Assembly (NCBI RefSeq): GCF_900106785.1
Contig: NZ_LT629841.1
Location: 181,266 to 245,265, forward strand
DNA from: Prevotellamassilia timonensis
GTDB taxonomy: Bacteria > Bacteroidota > Bacteroidia > Bacteroidales > Bacteroidaceae
Length of the DNA stretch: 64,000 nucleotides
Direction: 5' to 3'
The position numbers were made by a program, and so were the translations under genes. Below the pieces are notes generated by a model. It searched no databases. It worked only from the letters and a program-made list of their open reading frames with translations, and was not told the DNA's origin. Below, piece by piece: positions 8,807 through 16,177 of the stretch. Position 1 is the stretch's first letter; each line of letters starts with the position of its first letter.

Positions 8807-9811
8807 ATGAACAAGATATTTGCGGCCTCACTGGCCGCCATCATACTGGCAGCCACAACCTGCCTCGCTGGCTGCAAAAGCCAAAAGCAGAGTGGCGACG
8901 ACACGGCCACCGACACCATTGCGGTGACCCAAATAACCTTCAACGCCGACTCGGCTTTTGCCTCTATCGAAAAGCAGTGCAGTTTCGGCGCACGCGTACC
9001 AAACTCCGAAGCGCACGACCGCTGCGCCGCCTACATCGTGGCACAATTCAATGCTTTAGGACTTGATGTGACAGAGCAAAAGGCCGACCTCAAGGCTTGG
9101 GACGGCAAGGTGCTCAAGTCAAACAACATCATTGCGGCCTACCGCCCCGATCTGACCGACCGCATCATCATCTGCACACACTGGGAAAGCCGTCCGTGGG
9201 CCGATGCCGACCCCGACTCTACCAAGCACCACCAGCCCGTAATGGCTGCCAACGACGGTGCAAGCGGTGTGGCCGTAATGCTCGAAGTGGCGCGCCACCT
9301 GGGCGAGCTCAAGCCCAACATTGGCATTGACTTCATCTGCTTCGACTCCGAGGACTATGGCGCCCCCTACTGGGCCGAAAGCCAAGCCCCGCAGGACGGC
9401 TCCGACTGGTGTCTTGGCTCACAATACTGGGCTGCCCACCCGCATGTGCCAGGCTACAAGGCGCGTTTCGGCATACTGCTCGACATGGTGGGCGGACAGG
9501 ACGCCCGATTTGCCTACGAGGGCATAAGCATGCGCTATGCACGCGACGTAATGGTGAAGGTGTGGGACGCTGCCACACGCGCCAAGGCCGACCACCTGTT
9601 CCAGCCCATTGAGGGCGGCTATGCACAGGACGATCACGTGCCCATGAACGAGACTGCTGGCATACCCACCATCGACATCATTCCATTTATTGAGGGAGAG
9701 CACTCCTTTGGCACTACCTGGCACACCACCAGCGACACGCCACAAAACATATCGAAGGAAACTCTGCGCGGCGTGGGACAAACGCTGCTGCAATTCATCT
9801 CCGAACAATAA
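8807..9811 (+). CDS. M28-family glutaminyl-peptide cyclotransferase-like lipoprotein
   Basis: A 334-residue lipoprotein with lipobox LAGC (Cys near residue 22). The body is an M28/glutaminyl-cyclase fold: THWESRPWADADPD, NDGASGVAVMLEVARHL, FDSEDYG and the ILLDMVGG strand hold the zinc and active-site residues. It most resembles bacterial glutaminyl cyclases, which convert N-terminal Gln to pyroglutamate. That modification is common on exported Bacteroidales proteins after signal peptidase I cleavage before Gln. The frame is open from 8753, but only the ATG at 8807 starts a normal lipoprotein signal. It lies 119 bases after the fusion gene and 32 before sufE. Confidence 0.83.
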   Translation: MNKIFAASLAAIILAATTCLAGCKSQKQSGDDTATDTIAVTQITFNADSAFASIEKQCSFGARVPNSEAHDRCAAYIVAQFNALGLDVTEQKADLKAWDGKVLKSNNIIAAYRPDLTDRIIICTHWESRPWADADPDSTKHHQPVMAANDGASGVAVMLEVARHLGELKPNIGIDFICFDSEDYGAPYWAESQAPQDGSDWCLGSQYWAAHPHVPGYKARFGILLDMVGGQDARFAYEGISMRYARDVMVKVWDAATRAKADHLFQPIEGGYAQDDHVPMNETAGIPTIDIIPFIEGEHSFGTTWHTTSDTPQNISKETLRGVGQTLLQFISEQ

Positions 9812-9843
9812 TACAAAGCATAACACTTAACACACTAACTGCC

Positions 9844-10275
9844 GTGACTATTAACGAGATACAAGACGAGATTATTGAAGAGTTCTGCGAGCTCGATGAC
9901 TGGATGGACCGCTACCAACTGCTCATTGACCTGGGCGAGGAGCAAGCCCCCCTACCCGACTCTGACAAAACGGACCAGAACCTGATTGACGGCTGTCAGA
10001 GCCGCGTATGGATAACATGCGAGGAGCATGACGGCCGCCTCGACTTCCGAGCCGAAAGCGACGCACTGATTGTAAAGGGCATCGTGTCGCTCGTTATCCG
10101 CGTGGTCAACCACCAAACGCCCAAGGACATTCTCGACGCCAAGCTCTACTTTATAGACAAGATTGGCCTTACCGAGCACCTCTCTCCCACCCGCTCAAAT
10201 GGCTTGCTCGCCATGATAAAGCAAGTGCGCATGTATGCCCTCGCCTTTCACACCAAGCTCGAAGAGAACAAGTAA
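9844..10275 (+). CDS. sufE: SufE-like Fe-S cluster assembly protein
   Basis: A 143-residue cytoplasmic protein of the SufE family, which accepts persulfide sulfur from the cysteine desulfurase SufS and passes it to the SufBCD scaffold. The active-site Cys is residue 51 in NLIDGCQSRVWI. The flanking DWMDRYQLLIDLG helix and the C-terminal TEHLSPTRSNGL segment are typical. Start is GTG; no upstream ATG gives a better N-terminus. No other suf gene is nearby, which is usual for stand-alone sufE in Bacteroidales. Confidence 0.92.
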   Translation: MTINEIQDEIIEEFCELDDWMDRYQLLIDLGEEQAPLPDSDKTDQNLIDGCQSRVWITCEEHDGRLDFRAESDALIVKGIVSLVIRVVNHQTPKDILDAKLYFIDKIGLTEHLSPTRSNGLLAMIKQVRMYALAFHTKLEENK

Positions 10276-10353
10276 CACGCCACGCACAAGCCCAAGGCTG
10301 CGGCACAGGAGACAAAGCGCATGCGCTGCTAAATATTTATGCACAAATACGCA

Positions 10354-10388
10354 AAATGCTGCATACACGCCACGTGTATGCAGCATTT
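10354..10388. terminator. Perfect hairpin between sufE and the CoA-transferase
   Basis: AAATGCTGCATACAC (10354-10368) and its exact reverse complement (10374-10388) are separated by five bases. The A and T runs at the ends make it a likely bidirectional terminator. It ends six bases before the TATATTTG box of the next gene. Confidence 0.65.
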
Positions 10389-10393
10389 ATTTG

Positions 10394-10401
10394 TATATTT
10401 G
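10394..10401 (+). promoter_or_regulatory. -7 box of the CoA-transferase promoter
   Basis: TATATTTG fits TAnnTTTG and lies 26 bases before ATG 10427. The -33 region would fall inside the terminator hairpin at 10354-10388; no clear TTG is seen there. Confidence 0.5.
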
Positions 10402-10426
10402 CAAGCAAAACACACTACTTAGCAAC

Positions 10427-11941
10427 ATGACAATACCCGAGATTACTGCCGCCGAGGCGGCATCGATGATACAAAACGGCGACCTTTTGGCCGTGGGCGG
10501 CTTTGGTCCGGCTGGCTCGCCCAAAGTAATAACGCCAGCTCTTGCAGCCCGTGCCCGTAAAGAGCATGAGGCTGGGCGTACCTTCAAGGTGAATGTGGTG
10601 ACGGGGGCCTCAATCGGTGCCAGCTGCGACGGCGAACTGGCCGCAGCCGATGCCGTCGACCGCCGTTTGCCCTTCAGCGTCAACCCCGAAATGCGCAAGG
10701 CTTACAACACGGGACATGTGCGCTACACCGACCTCAACCTGTCAGACAATGCCTCACACCTGCGCCAGGGGCTCACGGGGCGCATCACATGGGGCATTAT
10801 CGAAGCCTGCGATGTGCAGGAGGTGCGGGGCAAACTGCGCATTTACCTCACTGCGGGCATAGGCATTGCGCCCACCATCTGTCGTTTGGCCGAAAAGGGT
10901 GTGTTCATTGAACTAAACACCTGGCACAGCACCAAGGTAATAGGCATGCACGACATCTACGAGATTGAGGATCCCTGGTTCCGTGCCCCGATACGCATCA
11001 CGCAGCCTATCGAGATTATCGGACTGCCATACATCGAGGTGGAGCCCGACCACGTGCGCGGCATTGTTATGACCCATCTGCCCGACGAGGCACGCGCCAT
11101 GAACCCTGCCAACGAGGTGACACGTGCCATTGGCCAGCACACGGCCGACTTCCTGGTGTGGAACATGGAACAGGGCTTCATCTTCCGCAACAAGCTCATA
11201 CTGCAAAGCGGTGTGGGCAGCGGAGCCAATGCCGTGATAGGTGCCCTGGGCGAATCGAAGGAGGTGCCCAACTTCTCCATCTACACCGAGGTATTGCAAG
11301 AGGAACCCATGCGCCTCATACGCGAGGGTAGGGTAATGGCCGCCTCAACCGGTGCACTCACACTGAGCCCCGAACATCTGCAGGACCTTTACCGCAACAT
11401 GAACGACTACCGCGGACGTCTGCTGCTGCGCCCCTCCGAAATATCAAACTGCCCCGAAATCATTGCCCGCCTTGGCGTATGCTCGCTCAACACTGCCATC
11501 GAGGTGGACATCTACGGTCACGTCAACTCCACCAAAGTATGCGGCACACGCATGATGAACGGGGTGGGGGGCTCGTGCGACTTTACCTGCAACGCCATGC
11601 TGGCCACGTTTACCTGTGGTTCAACCGCCAAGGAGGGCCGCATAAGCAGCATTGTGCCATTCTGCTCACACGTCGACCACACTGAACACTACGTCGATGC
11701 CATCGTAACCGAATATGGCGTGGCCGACCTCCGCAACAAGTCTGCCCTCGAAAAGGCCGAGGCTCTCATAGCCATTGCCCATCCCGACTACCGTCCCATT
11801 CTGCGCGAATATATGCGTCTGGCCGGTGCCTACGGCGGACACACGCACCACATCTTACCGGCGGCCTTTGCCATGCACGACACCTACCGCCGCAAGGGTG
11901 ACATGCGCCTGGTTGACTGGAGCGAATACATCAAGGACTGA
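10427..11941 (+). CDS. Acetyl-CoA hydrolase/transferase (succinate:acetate CoA-transferase type)
   Basis: A 504-residue class-I CoA-transferase of the Cat1/AarC branch, which swaps CoA between succinate and acetate; it serves acetate/succinate/propionate fermentation in Bacteroidales. The GSGANAVIGALGES glycine-rich loop is followed by YTEVLQEEPM, whose Glu is the catalytic residue forming the acyl-CoA anhydride. The conserved GSCDFTCNAMLATF and VTEYGVADLRNKS blocks are also present. An open frame back to 10235 runs through the sufE terminator, so I chose ATG 10427, which begins MTIPEITAAEAASMI. It has its own -7 box and a terminator at 11964-12007. Confidence 0.92.
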   Translation: MTIPEITAAEAASMIQNGDLLAVGGFGPAGSPKVITPALAARARKEHEAGRTFKVNVVTGASIGASCDGELAAADAVDRRLPFSVNPEMRKAYNTGHVRYTDLNLSDNASHLRQGLTGRITWGIIEACDVQEVRGKLRIYLTAGIGIAPTICRLAEKGVFIELNTWHSTKVIGMHDIYEIEDPWFRAPIRITQPIEIIGLPYIEVEPDHVRGIVMTHLPDEARAMNPANEVTRAIGQHTADFLVWNMEQGFIFRNKLILQSGVGSGANAVIGALGESKEVPNFSIYTEVLQEEPMRLIREGRVMAASTGALTLSPEHLQDLYRNMNDYRGRLLLRPSEISNCPEIIARLGVCSLNTAIEVDIYGHVNSTKVCGTRMMNGVGGSCDFTCNAMLATFTCGSTAKEGRISSIVPFCSHVDHTEHYVDAIVTEYGVADLRNKSALEKAEALIAIAHPDYRPILREYMRLAGAYGGHTHHILPAAFAMHDTYRRKGDMRLVDWSEYIKD

Positions 11942-11963
11942 CAACCCATTATCCTACTGACAC

Positions 11964-12007
11964 CAAGAGGCAGGAAGGCCAGCGGCTTTCTTGCCTCTTG
12001 TCTTTTT
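11964..12007 (+). terminator. Rho-independent terminator after the CoA-transferase
   Basis: CAAGAGGCAGGAA pairs with TTTCTTGCCTCTTG and is followed by TCTTTTTAT. It lies 23 bases after the stop. Confidence 0.8.
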
Positions 12008-12070
12008 ATATCATTACGGTATTGACAAGTGAATACACCTTAGCACCCTAAAACTTTGATAACAAGCAAC

Positions 12071-12264
12071 AAAGTTCAAGCAAGCTTGACTTTCTTCACT
12101 CGGTTTGCACTATCTTTTGATAAGATAGGCGGCACCTCACAACAAAGTTCAAGCAAGCTTGACTTTCTTCACTCGGTTTGCACTATCTTTGAATAAGATA
12201 GGCGGCACCTCACAAGAAAGTTCAAGCAAGCTTGACTTTCTTCACTCGGTTTGCACTATCTTTG
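12071..12264 (+). repeat. Tandem promoter array, three 73-bp units
   Basis: Units start at 12071, 12144 and 12217. Each opens with a near-palindrome (AAAGTTCAAG...CTTGACTTT), then TTCACTCGGTTTGCAC followed by TATCTTTG, a -7 box. The first two units continue with AAGATAGGCGGCACCTC. The box is intact in units 2 and 3 (12184-12191, 12257-12264) and changed to TATCTTTT in unit 1. The third box should drive the ATG at 12312. Similar arrays occur before rpoN (37052-37257) and, on the minus strand, before the AspT-like gene (51403-51545). Confidence 0.85.
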
Positions 12265-12311
12265 CACAGAGAAGTACAAAGAACACCATCAACTACAAAA
12301 ACCACACTACC

Positions 12312-13280
12312 ATGATTGTACACGCAGCCAACCCCATTTACGACAGCATATTCAAGTATTTAGTCGAAGACAAACGCATTGCAAAGATACTCATCTCCGC
12401 ACTGCTAAAGAAAGAGGTCCTCGATGTTGAATTCCGCCGCCATGAGTACACCAACAATGTACGCAACGACATTTCCATGTTCCGCATAGACTTCGGAGCC
12501 AGGGTGCGCGAGGCCGATGGCTCAGAACACCTGGTACTGATTGAACTGCAAAAGACCTGGATCGAAACCGAGACGCTGCGTTTCCGCCAATACCTTGGAG
12601 CACAGTATTCTGACCCCAATAATATTCAAAAAGAGGAGCGTCTCAAACACGGATATGCCATACCAATGGTTACCGTCTACCTGCTGGGGCACAAAGTGGG
12701 CAACATCGAAGAGCCTATCCTCTACGTCAACCACAAGTCATACGACTACAACGGGCACGAAATTACCCAAGGTCTGCCAGACCCCTTTGTCGAGAGCCTT
12801 GTACACAACAGCATCATTGTACAAATACCCCGTCTGCACGGACATGTCAACAACCGGCTTGAAGAGGTGCTCAGCGTATTCGACCAAAACAGAACCAACG
12901 AGTTCAACCACCATATCATCAACATCAACGAAGAGGAATATGCCAACGATGACGACATGCTCTACATCGTACGAAAGCTTACCGCTGCTGCTGCAAATGC
13001 CAAACTGCGCCATGACATGAACGTCGAGGACGAATTTTTCACAGCTATCGAGAACCGCGACACTACCATAATGAATAACGAAAGGGAAATAGCTGAACAA
13101 AGGGCATATATCAACGAGCAGAAATGCCAAATCAACGAGCAGCAAAACCAACTCAACGAAAAGAACAAGATGCTGCAATCTGCCATTAAAGCCATGATGA
13201 ACAATGGGTTAGACGTGGCTACCATCGCCACTTCGCTTGGCATAACAGAGGGTGAGGTTGAAGCGCTTATGGCAAAATAA
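12312..13280 (+). CDS. PD-(D/E)XK nuclease-family transposase / Rpn-like protein
   Basis: A 322-residue protein of the PDDEXK transposase family (PF12784), related to Rpn recombination-promoting nucleases. Residues 5-110 begin NPIYDSIFKYLVEDKRIAKILISALL, a hallmark of the family, and hold the nuclease core: an Asp-bearing strand (ISMFRIDFGARV) and the strand HLVLIELQK with the E-x-Q motif. A charged coiled coil follows (about 255-295, repeated INEQ steps), then a small helix-turn-helix-like end (GLDVATIATSLGITEGEVEALM). Such proteins are abundant in Bacteroidales; few have proven transposition. I chose ATG 12312 because an open frame from 12159 runs through the promoter repeats. Confidence 0.82.
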   Translation: MIVHAANPIYDSIFKYLVEDKRIAKILISALLKKEVLDVEFRRHEYTNNVRNDISMFRIDFGARVREADGSEHLVLIELQKTWIETETLRFRQYLGAQYSDPNNIQKEERLKHGYAIPMVTVYLLGHKVGNIEEPILYVNHKSYDYNGHEITQGLPDPFVESLVHNSIIVQIPRLHGHVNNRLEEVLSVFDQNRTNEFNHHIININEEEYANDDDMLYIVRKLTAAAANAKLRHDMNVEDEFFTAIENRDTTIMNNEREIAEQRAYINEQKCQINEQQNQLNEKNKMLQSAIKAMMNNGLDVATIATSLGITEGEVEALMAK

Positions 13281-13307
13281 ACCCTCGTCAAAAGCACAAA
13301 TCAGCAT

Positions 13308-13374
13308 TTGGCGGCAAAAAAGAAGGCAACAGATACCCTCCATTACAATAAAAAGTGTATTTTTGCCGCCAAAA
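13308..13374. promoter_or_regulatory. Inverted repeat and -7 box before the DUF2795 gene
   Basis: TTTGGCGGCAAAAA pairs with TTTTTGCCGCCAAA, enclosing about 40 bases. TATTTTTG (13358-13365) inside the right arm fits TAnnTTTG, so one structure may both end the upstream transcript and start the DUF2795 one. The start codon is at 13483. Confidence 0.45.
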
Positions 13375-13482
13375 ACCACTGAGCAGTTGGGAACTTGCGC
13401 AACACCTCACACATGCTGCACCAAGGAACGGCCCATGCTGCCCGACATTTAAGTATAACCTCAAACCCAAATAACTGACACT

Positions 13483-13704
13483 ATGTATTGGACATTGGAA
13501 TTGGCCTCAAAGCTTGAAGATGCACCTTGGCCAGCAACAAAAGACGAACTCATTGACTACGCCATGCGCTCAGGAGCACCGATGGAGGTGGTAGAAAACC
13601 TGCAGGAACTTGAAGACGAAGGCGAAATATACGAAACCATCGAGGACGTATGGCCCGACTATCCTACAAAGGAGGATTTCCTCTTCAACGAGGACGAATA
13701 CTAA
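13483..13704 (+). CDS. DUF2795 domain-containing small acidic protein
   Basis: A 73-residue, strongly acidic protein matching DUF2795: WPATKDELIDYAMRSGAPMEVVENLQELED is the family core, the usual DLIEYAKSQGAPQEVIDALEQL-like helix pair. The C-terminus is IWPDYPTKEDF-like, as in Bacteroidales members. Function unknown. The last eight codons, the stop and the terminator that follows are copied 1700 bases downstream on the other side of the ATPase gene, which makes this the likely original locus of an insertion or duplication. Confidence 0.8.
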   Translation: MYWTLELASKLEDAPWPATKDELIDYAMRSGAPMEVVENLQELEDEGEIYETIEDVWPDYPTKEDFLFNEDEY

Positions 13705-13806
13705 CTCACACCCAAGCTATAACCAACATATAGCACAAAGCCTTTCAATAAGCGGTATAGAATTTCTGACATACAGATTTCTATACCGCTTTTTTAGCAC
13801 CTGACA
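13678..13806 (+). repeat. 129-bp direct repeat, left copy
   Basis: Matches 15378-15506 at 126 of 129 positions by eye (differences at 13740, 13747 and 13763). It covers the last nine codons and the stop of the DUF2795 gene, its 3' region and the terminator. The two copies are offset by exactly 1700 bases. Confidence 0.95.
13750..13796 (+). terminator. Strong rho-independent terminator of the DUF2795 gene
   Basis: AAGCGGTATAGAA pairs with TTCTATACCGCTT and is followed by a run of six T. It is part of the 129-bp repeat and present again at 15450-15496. Confidence 0.9.
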
Positions 13807-13960
13807 ACCCCGCCCACAGCACATGCAAAGCCTACTCATGAAAGAGGGATGATAAAACGCTCCGAAAAGTTGCTTCGTTCATCATAATATTGTACATTCG
13901 CACCTAACAAGTTCGAAAAAGTGTCATCTTTGGCACAAATCCGAAGTCATCAGTGCAAAT

Positions 13961-15277
13961 ATGAGGATAGAGAGAGACATAATAAACAAACTCAAAGAAT
14001 GGAAAGATGCTGAAAAACGCAAACCAATTCTTCTGAAGGGCGCCCGTCAGATAGGCAAAACATGGGCTATGGAGGAGTTTGGAAGAGAGTATTTCGACTA
14101 CACGGCAAAATTTGATTTTGACCGTCAGAAAGAATTACAATCAGCCTTCACCGTATCAAAGGAGCCTGCACGCATCATAAAGGAACTTGCCCTTTACAGC
14201 CAAGTACCCCTTGTCCCGGGCAAGACACTGCTCATATTCGACGAAATACAAGAATGCGAGGAGGCGCTCAACTCACTAAAGTATTTTTTTGAAGACGCCC
14301 CCGAGTGGCATATTATTGCAGCAGGCTCGCTGTTGGGCGTTGCTGTGAAAAGGAGGAGAATGACCGTACCAGTAGGAAAAGTACAGGTCGTACGTATGTA
14401 TCCTATCACATTCAAGGAATTTTTGCGGGCAAGTGACGTTCAAACATTCAATTTCATAGAACAGATAAATCAGCCAGAAAAACTGCCCCTTATCATACTT
14501 GATAAATTAAAGTCTGAATACCGCAGATATATGGTGTCTGGAGGAATGCCAGAAGCAGCTGTAAGCATGCTTGAAAATCAAGGCATGCAAGCAGTGGACG
14601 ACATATTACAGGGGATATTAGACTTGTATGAGCTTGATTTTGCCAAGTATGCGGAGCCGCGCGAAATACCGCGCATACATGCCATTTGGCACTCACTGCC
14701 ATCTCAACTTGCCAAGGAAAATCGAAAGTTCATCTATAAGATTATAAAGAAAGGGGCAAGAAGCCGCGACTATGAAGACGCCTTGCTCTGGCTCGAAGAT
14801 GCAGGCATGATATACCGTGTAAACGCTGTATCGAAACCCGGAATGCCTTTAAGCGCCTACGAGGAACCTGACATATTCAAGGTTTATGCCAGCGACTGCG
14901 GACTACTGCGGCAGTTGGCCGGACTACCAGGAAGCATCGTCATCGACCCAACCTCTAACTACACCGAATTCAAAGGTGCAATGGCTGAAAATGCTGTACT
15001 ACAAAGCCTGTTGCCCTCATACGGTTCCATACCTTACTATTGGACTTCAGAAGGAAAAGCCGAGATAGAATTTCTATTACAGCAAGAGCACGAGGTAGTT
15101 CCTGTTGAAGTCAAGGCCGAGAATTGTGTCAGCGGCAGAAGCATTGTTGTATACAACGAACGCTACCAGCCCAAGAACCGCATACGTTTCTCCTTTCTCA
15201 ATTTACAGCAGAACTGTGGAATGCTTGCTTGTCCGTCACCTTTAGCAGAGTGGGCTATGAAATGGCTTATCAAATAA
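13961..15277 (+). CDS. AAA-family ATPase with DUF4143 C-terminal domain
   Basis: A 438-residue ATPase of the AAA_14/DUF4143 family. Walker A is GARQIGKT (residues 27-34), Walker B LLIFDEIQ (about 90), and the AAGSLLGVAV segment near 125 is the sensor region. The C-terminal half has the DUF4143 pattern: LWLEDAGMIYRVN, KVYASDCGLL, and GAMAENAVLQSLL followed by a PD-(D/E)XK-like core in which EIEFLL and VPVEVKAE supply acidic residues and a lysine. The family is widespread in Bacteroidales and proposed to be mobile or defence-linked, but its role is unproven. The gene lies between two 129-bp direct repeats, which marks it as a recent insertion or duplication product. Confidence 0.88.
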   Translation: MRIERDIINKLKEWKDAEKRKPILLKGARQIGKTWAMEEFGREYFDYTAKFDFDRQKELQSAFTVSKEPARIIKELALYSQVPLVPGKTLLIFDEIQECEEALNSLKYFFEDAPEWHIIAAGSLLGVAVKRRRMTVPVGKVQVVRMYPITFKEFLRASDVQTFNFIEQINQPEKLPLIILDKLKSEYRRYMVSGGMPEAAVSMLENQGMQAVDDILQGILDLYELDFAKYAEPREIPRIHAIWHSLPSQLAKENRKFIYKIIKKGARSRDYEDALLWLEDAGMIYRVNAVSKPGMPLSAYEEPDIFKVYASDCGLLRQLAGLPGSIVIDPTSNYTEFKGAMAENAVLQSLLPSYGSIPYYWTSEGKAEIEFLLQQEHEVVPVEVKAENCVSGRSIVVYNERYQPKNRIRFSFLNLQQNCGMLACPSPLAEWAMKWLIK

Positions 15278-15377
15278 AGGCCATATAGCGCGTGACTCAC
15301 AGCAACCCACACAACAAACAAACTGACAGGCTATTGTGATGTAGCATCATAGTGCTCTTGAAACTCAATATATCATG

Positions 15378-15506
15378 TTCCTCTTCAACGAGGACGAATA
15401 CTAACTCACACCCAAGCTATAACCAACATATAGCACAAAACCTTTCGATAAGCGGTATAGAAATTCTGACATACAGATTTCTATACCGCTTTTTTAGCAC
15501 CTGACA
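15378..15506 (+). repeat. 129-bp direct repeat, right copy (3' end of DUF2795 gene plus terminator)
   Basis: Second copy of 13678-13806. By chance or design it begins after an ATG at 15375, giving an in-frame nine-codon remnant ending NEDEY and a stop. Only the gene end is present, so it is a fragment and not a second DUF2795 gene. Confidence 0.95.
15450..15496 (+). terminator. Duplicated terminator after the ATPase gene
   Basis: Same stem as 13750-13796, now serving as terminator for the ATPase transcript 170 bases after its stop. The loop-side change TTT to ATT improves the stem (AGAAATTC). Confidence 0.85.
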
Positions 15507-15581
15507 GTTCCACCACACGGTGCCACAACAGGGCAGGGTGGGGCGGGGGAGAAGCCCTGCTTGCATACACGCCAACTGCTC

Positions 15582-15912
15582 ATGCAAAGAACGTGATGCG
15601 CTTGTAAGAGCACAGAAAACCAACTGCAAGAATACAGAAAAACACTTGTGAGAGCACAGAAAGCCACCTGCAAGAATACATAAAAACACTTGTGAGAGGA
15701 CTTAAATGCACTTGCGCAAAAGCTGAAAAACACTTACGGGAGGTAGAAAAATCTATTCGTCCAACAGAAAAGTCTGCCTCCCGTAACAAGAAGAACGCTC
15801 TCCCGTAACAAGAAGAACGCTCCCCCGTAACATGAAAAACGCTCCCCCGTAACAAGAAAAACGCTCTCCCATAACAGGAAAACGCTCCCCCGTAACAGAC
15901 AAATCACTCCCA
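15582..15912. repeat. Degenerate 22-bp tandem array (about 15 units)
   Basis: Nearly every unit is 22 bases. Early units are of type GTGAGAGCACAGAAA...CACTT, alternating with GCAAGAATACAGAAA...CACTT; from 15782 they become CGTAACAAGAAAAACGCTCC (starts at 15782, 15804, 15826, 15848, 15870, 15891). One 24-base unit lies at the switch. Each unit carries an A tract of 3-5, spaced about two helical turns apart. A GGGAGGTAG hairpin (15736-15784) sits at the change-over. No gene is present between 15278 and 16177. Confidence 0.8.
15736..15784. repeat. GGGAGGTAG hairpin element (copy 1)
   Basis: ACGGGAGGTAGAAAA and GTCTGCCTCCCGT form imperfect arms around about 20 bases. Related copies are at 35429-35475 and 57816-57864. 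Confidence 0.6.
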
Positions 15913-16083
15913 CCGAACCCAAAAGGCCACCTCACGCAACACGTAAGAGCCACACCCAACACCAAAAGTGTGCAAACAGCGGCACGGGCATTCGCGGCCA
16001 GGACACAATCAGATATATTTCTTGCAACAAGCACTGCAAAACGCCGAAATAATTACATTTTGCAAAATAATCGTGCAAAATAC

Positions 16084-16114
16084 TTGCATATTATCTATTA
16101 ACGTACTACCTTTG
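16084..16114 (+). promoter_or_regulatory. Promoter of the secreted protein at 16178
   Basis: TTG (16084-16086), a 20-base spacer, then TACCTTTG (16107-16114), fitting the Bacteroidota consensus. The leader is about 60 bases. Confidence 0.65.
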
Positions 16115-16177
16115 CTTTCGTTATAAATACAATACAACAATTAAGAACTCCTTACAACTACCAAAATAACACAGCTT

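Noticed and set aside
13678-15506. ATPase region as an ordinary insertion sequence
   Set aside because: No transposase in the segment and the flanking repeats are 129-bp copies of a host gene end, unlike short target duplications or terminal inverted repeats.
15582-15912. 22-bp array as a CRISPR
   Set aside because: Units are directly adjacent with no unique spacers, drift steadily, and no cas gene is near.
15417-16034. Overlapping minus-strand frames of 60-93 codons
   Set aside because: They translate the 22-bp array; 22 is not a multiple of three and the frames shift along it.
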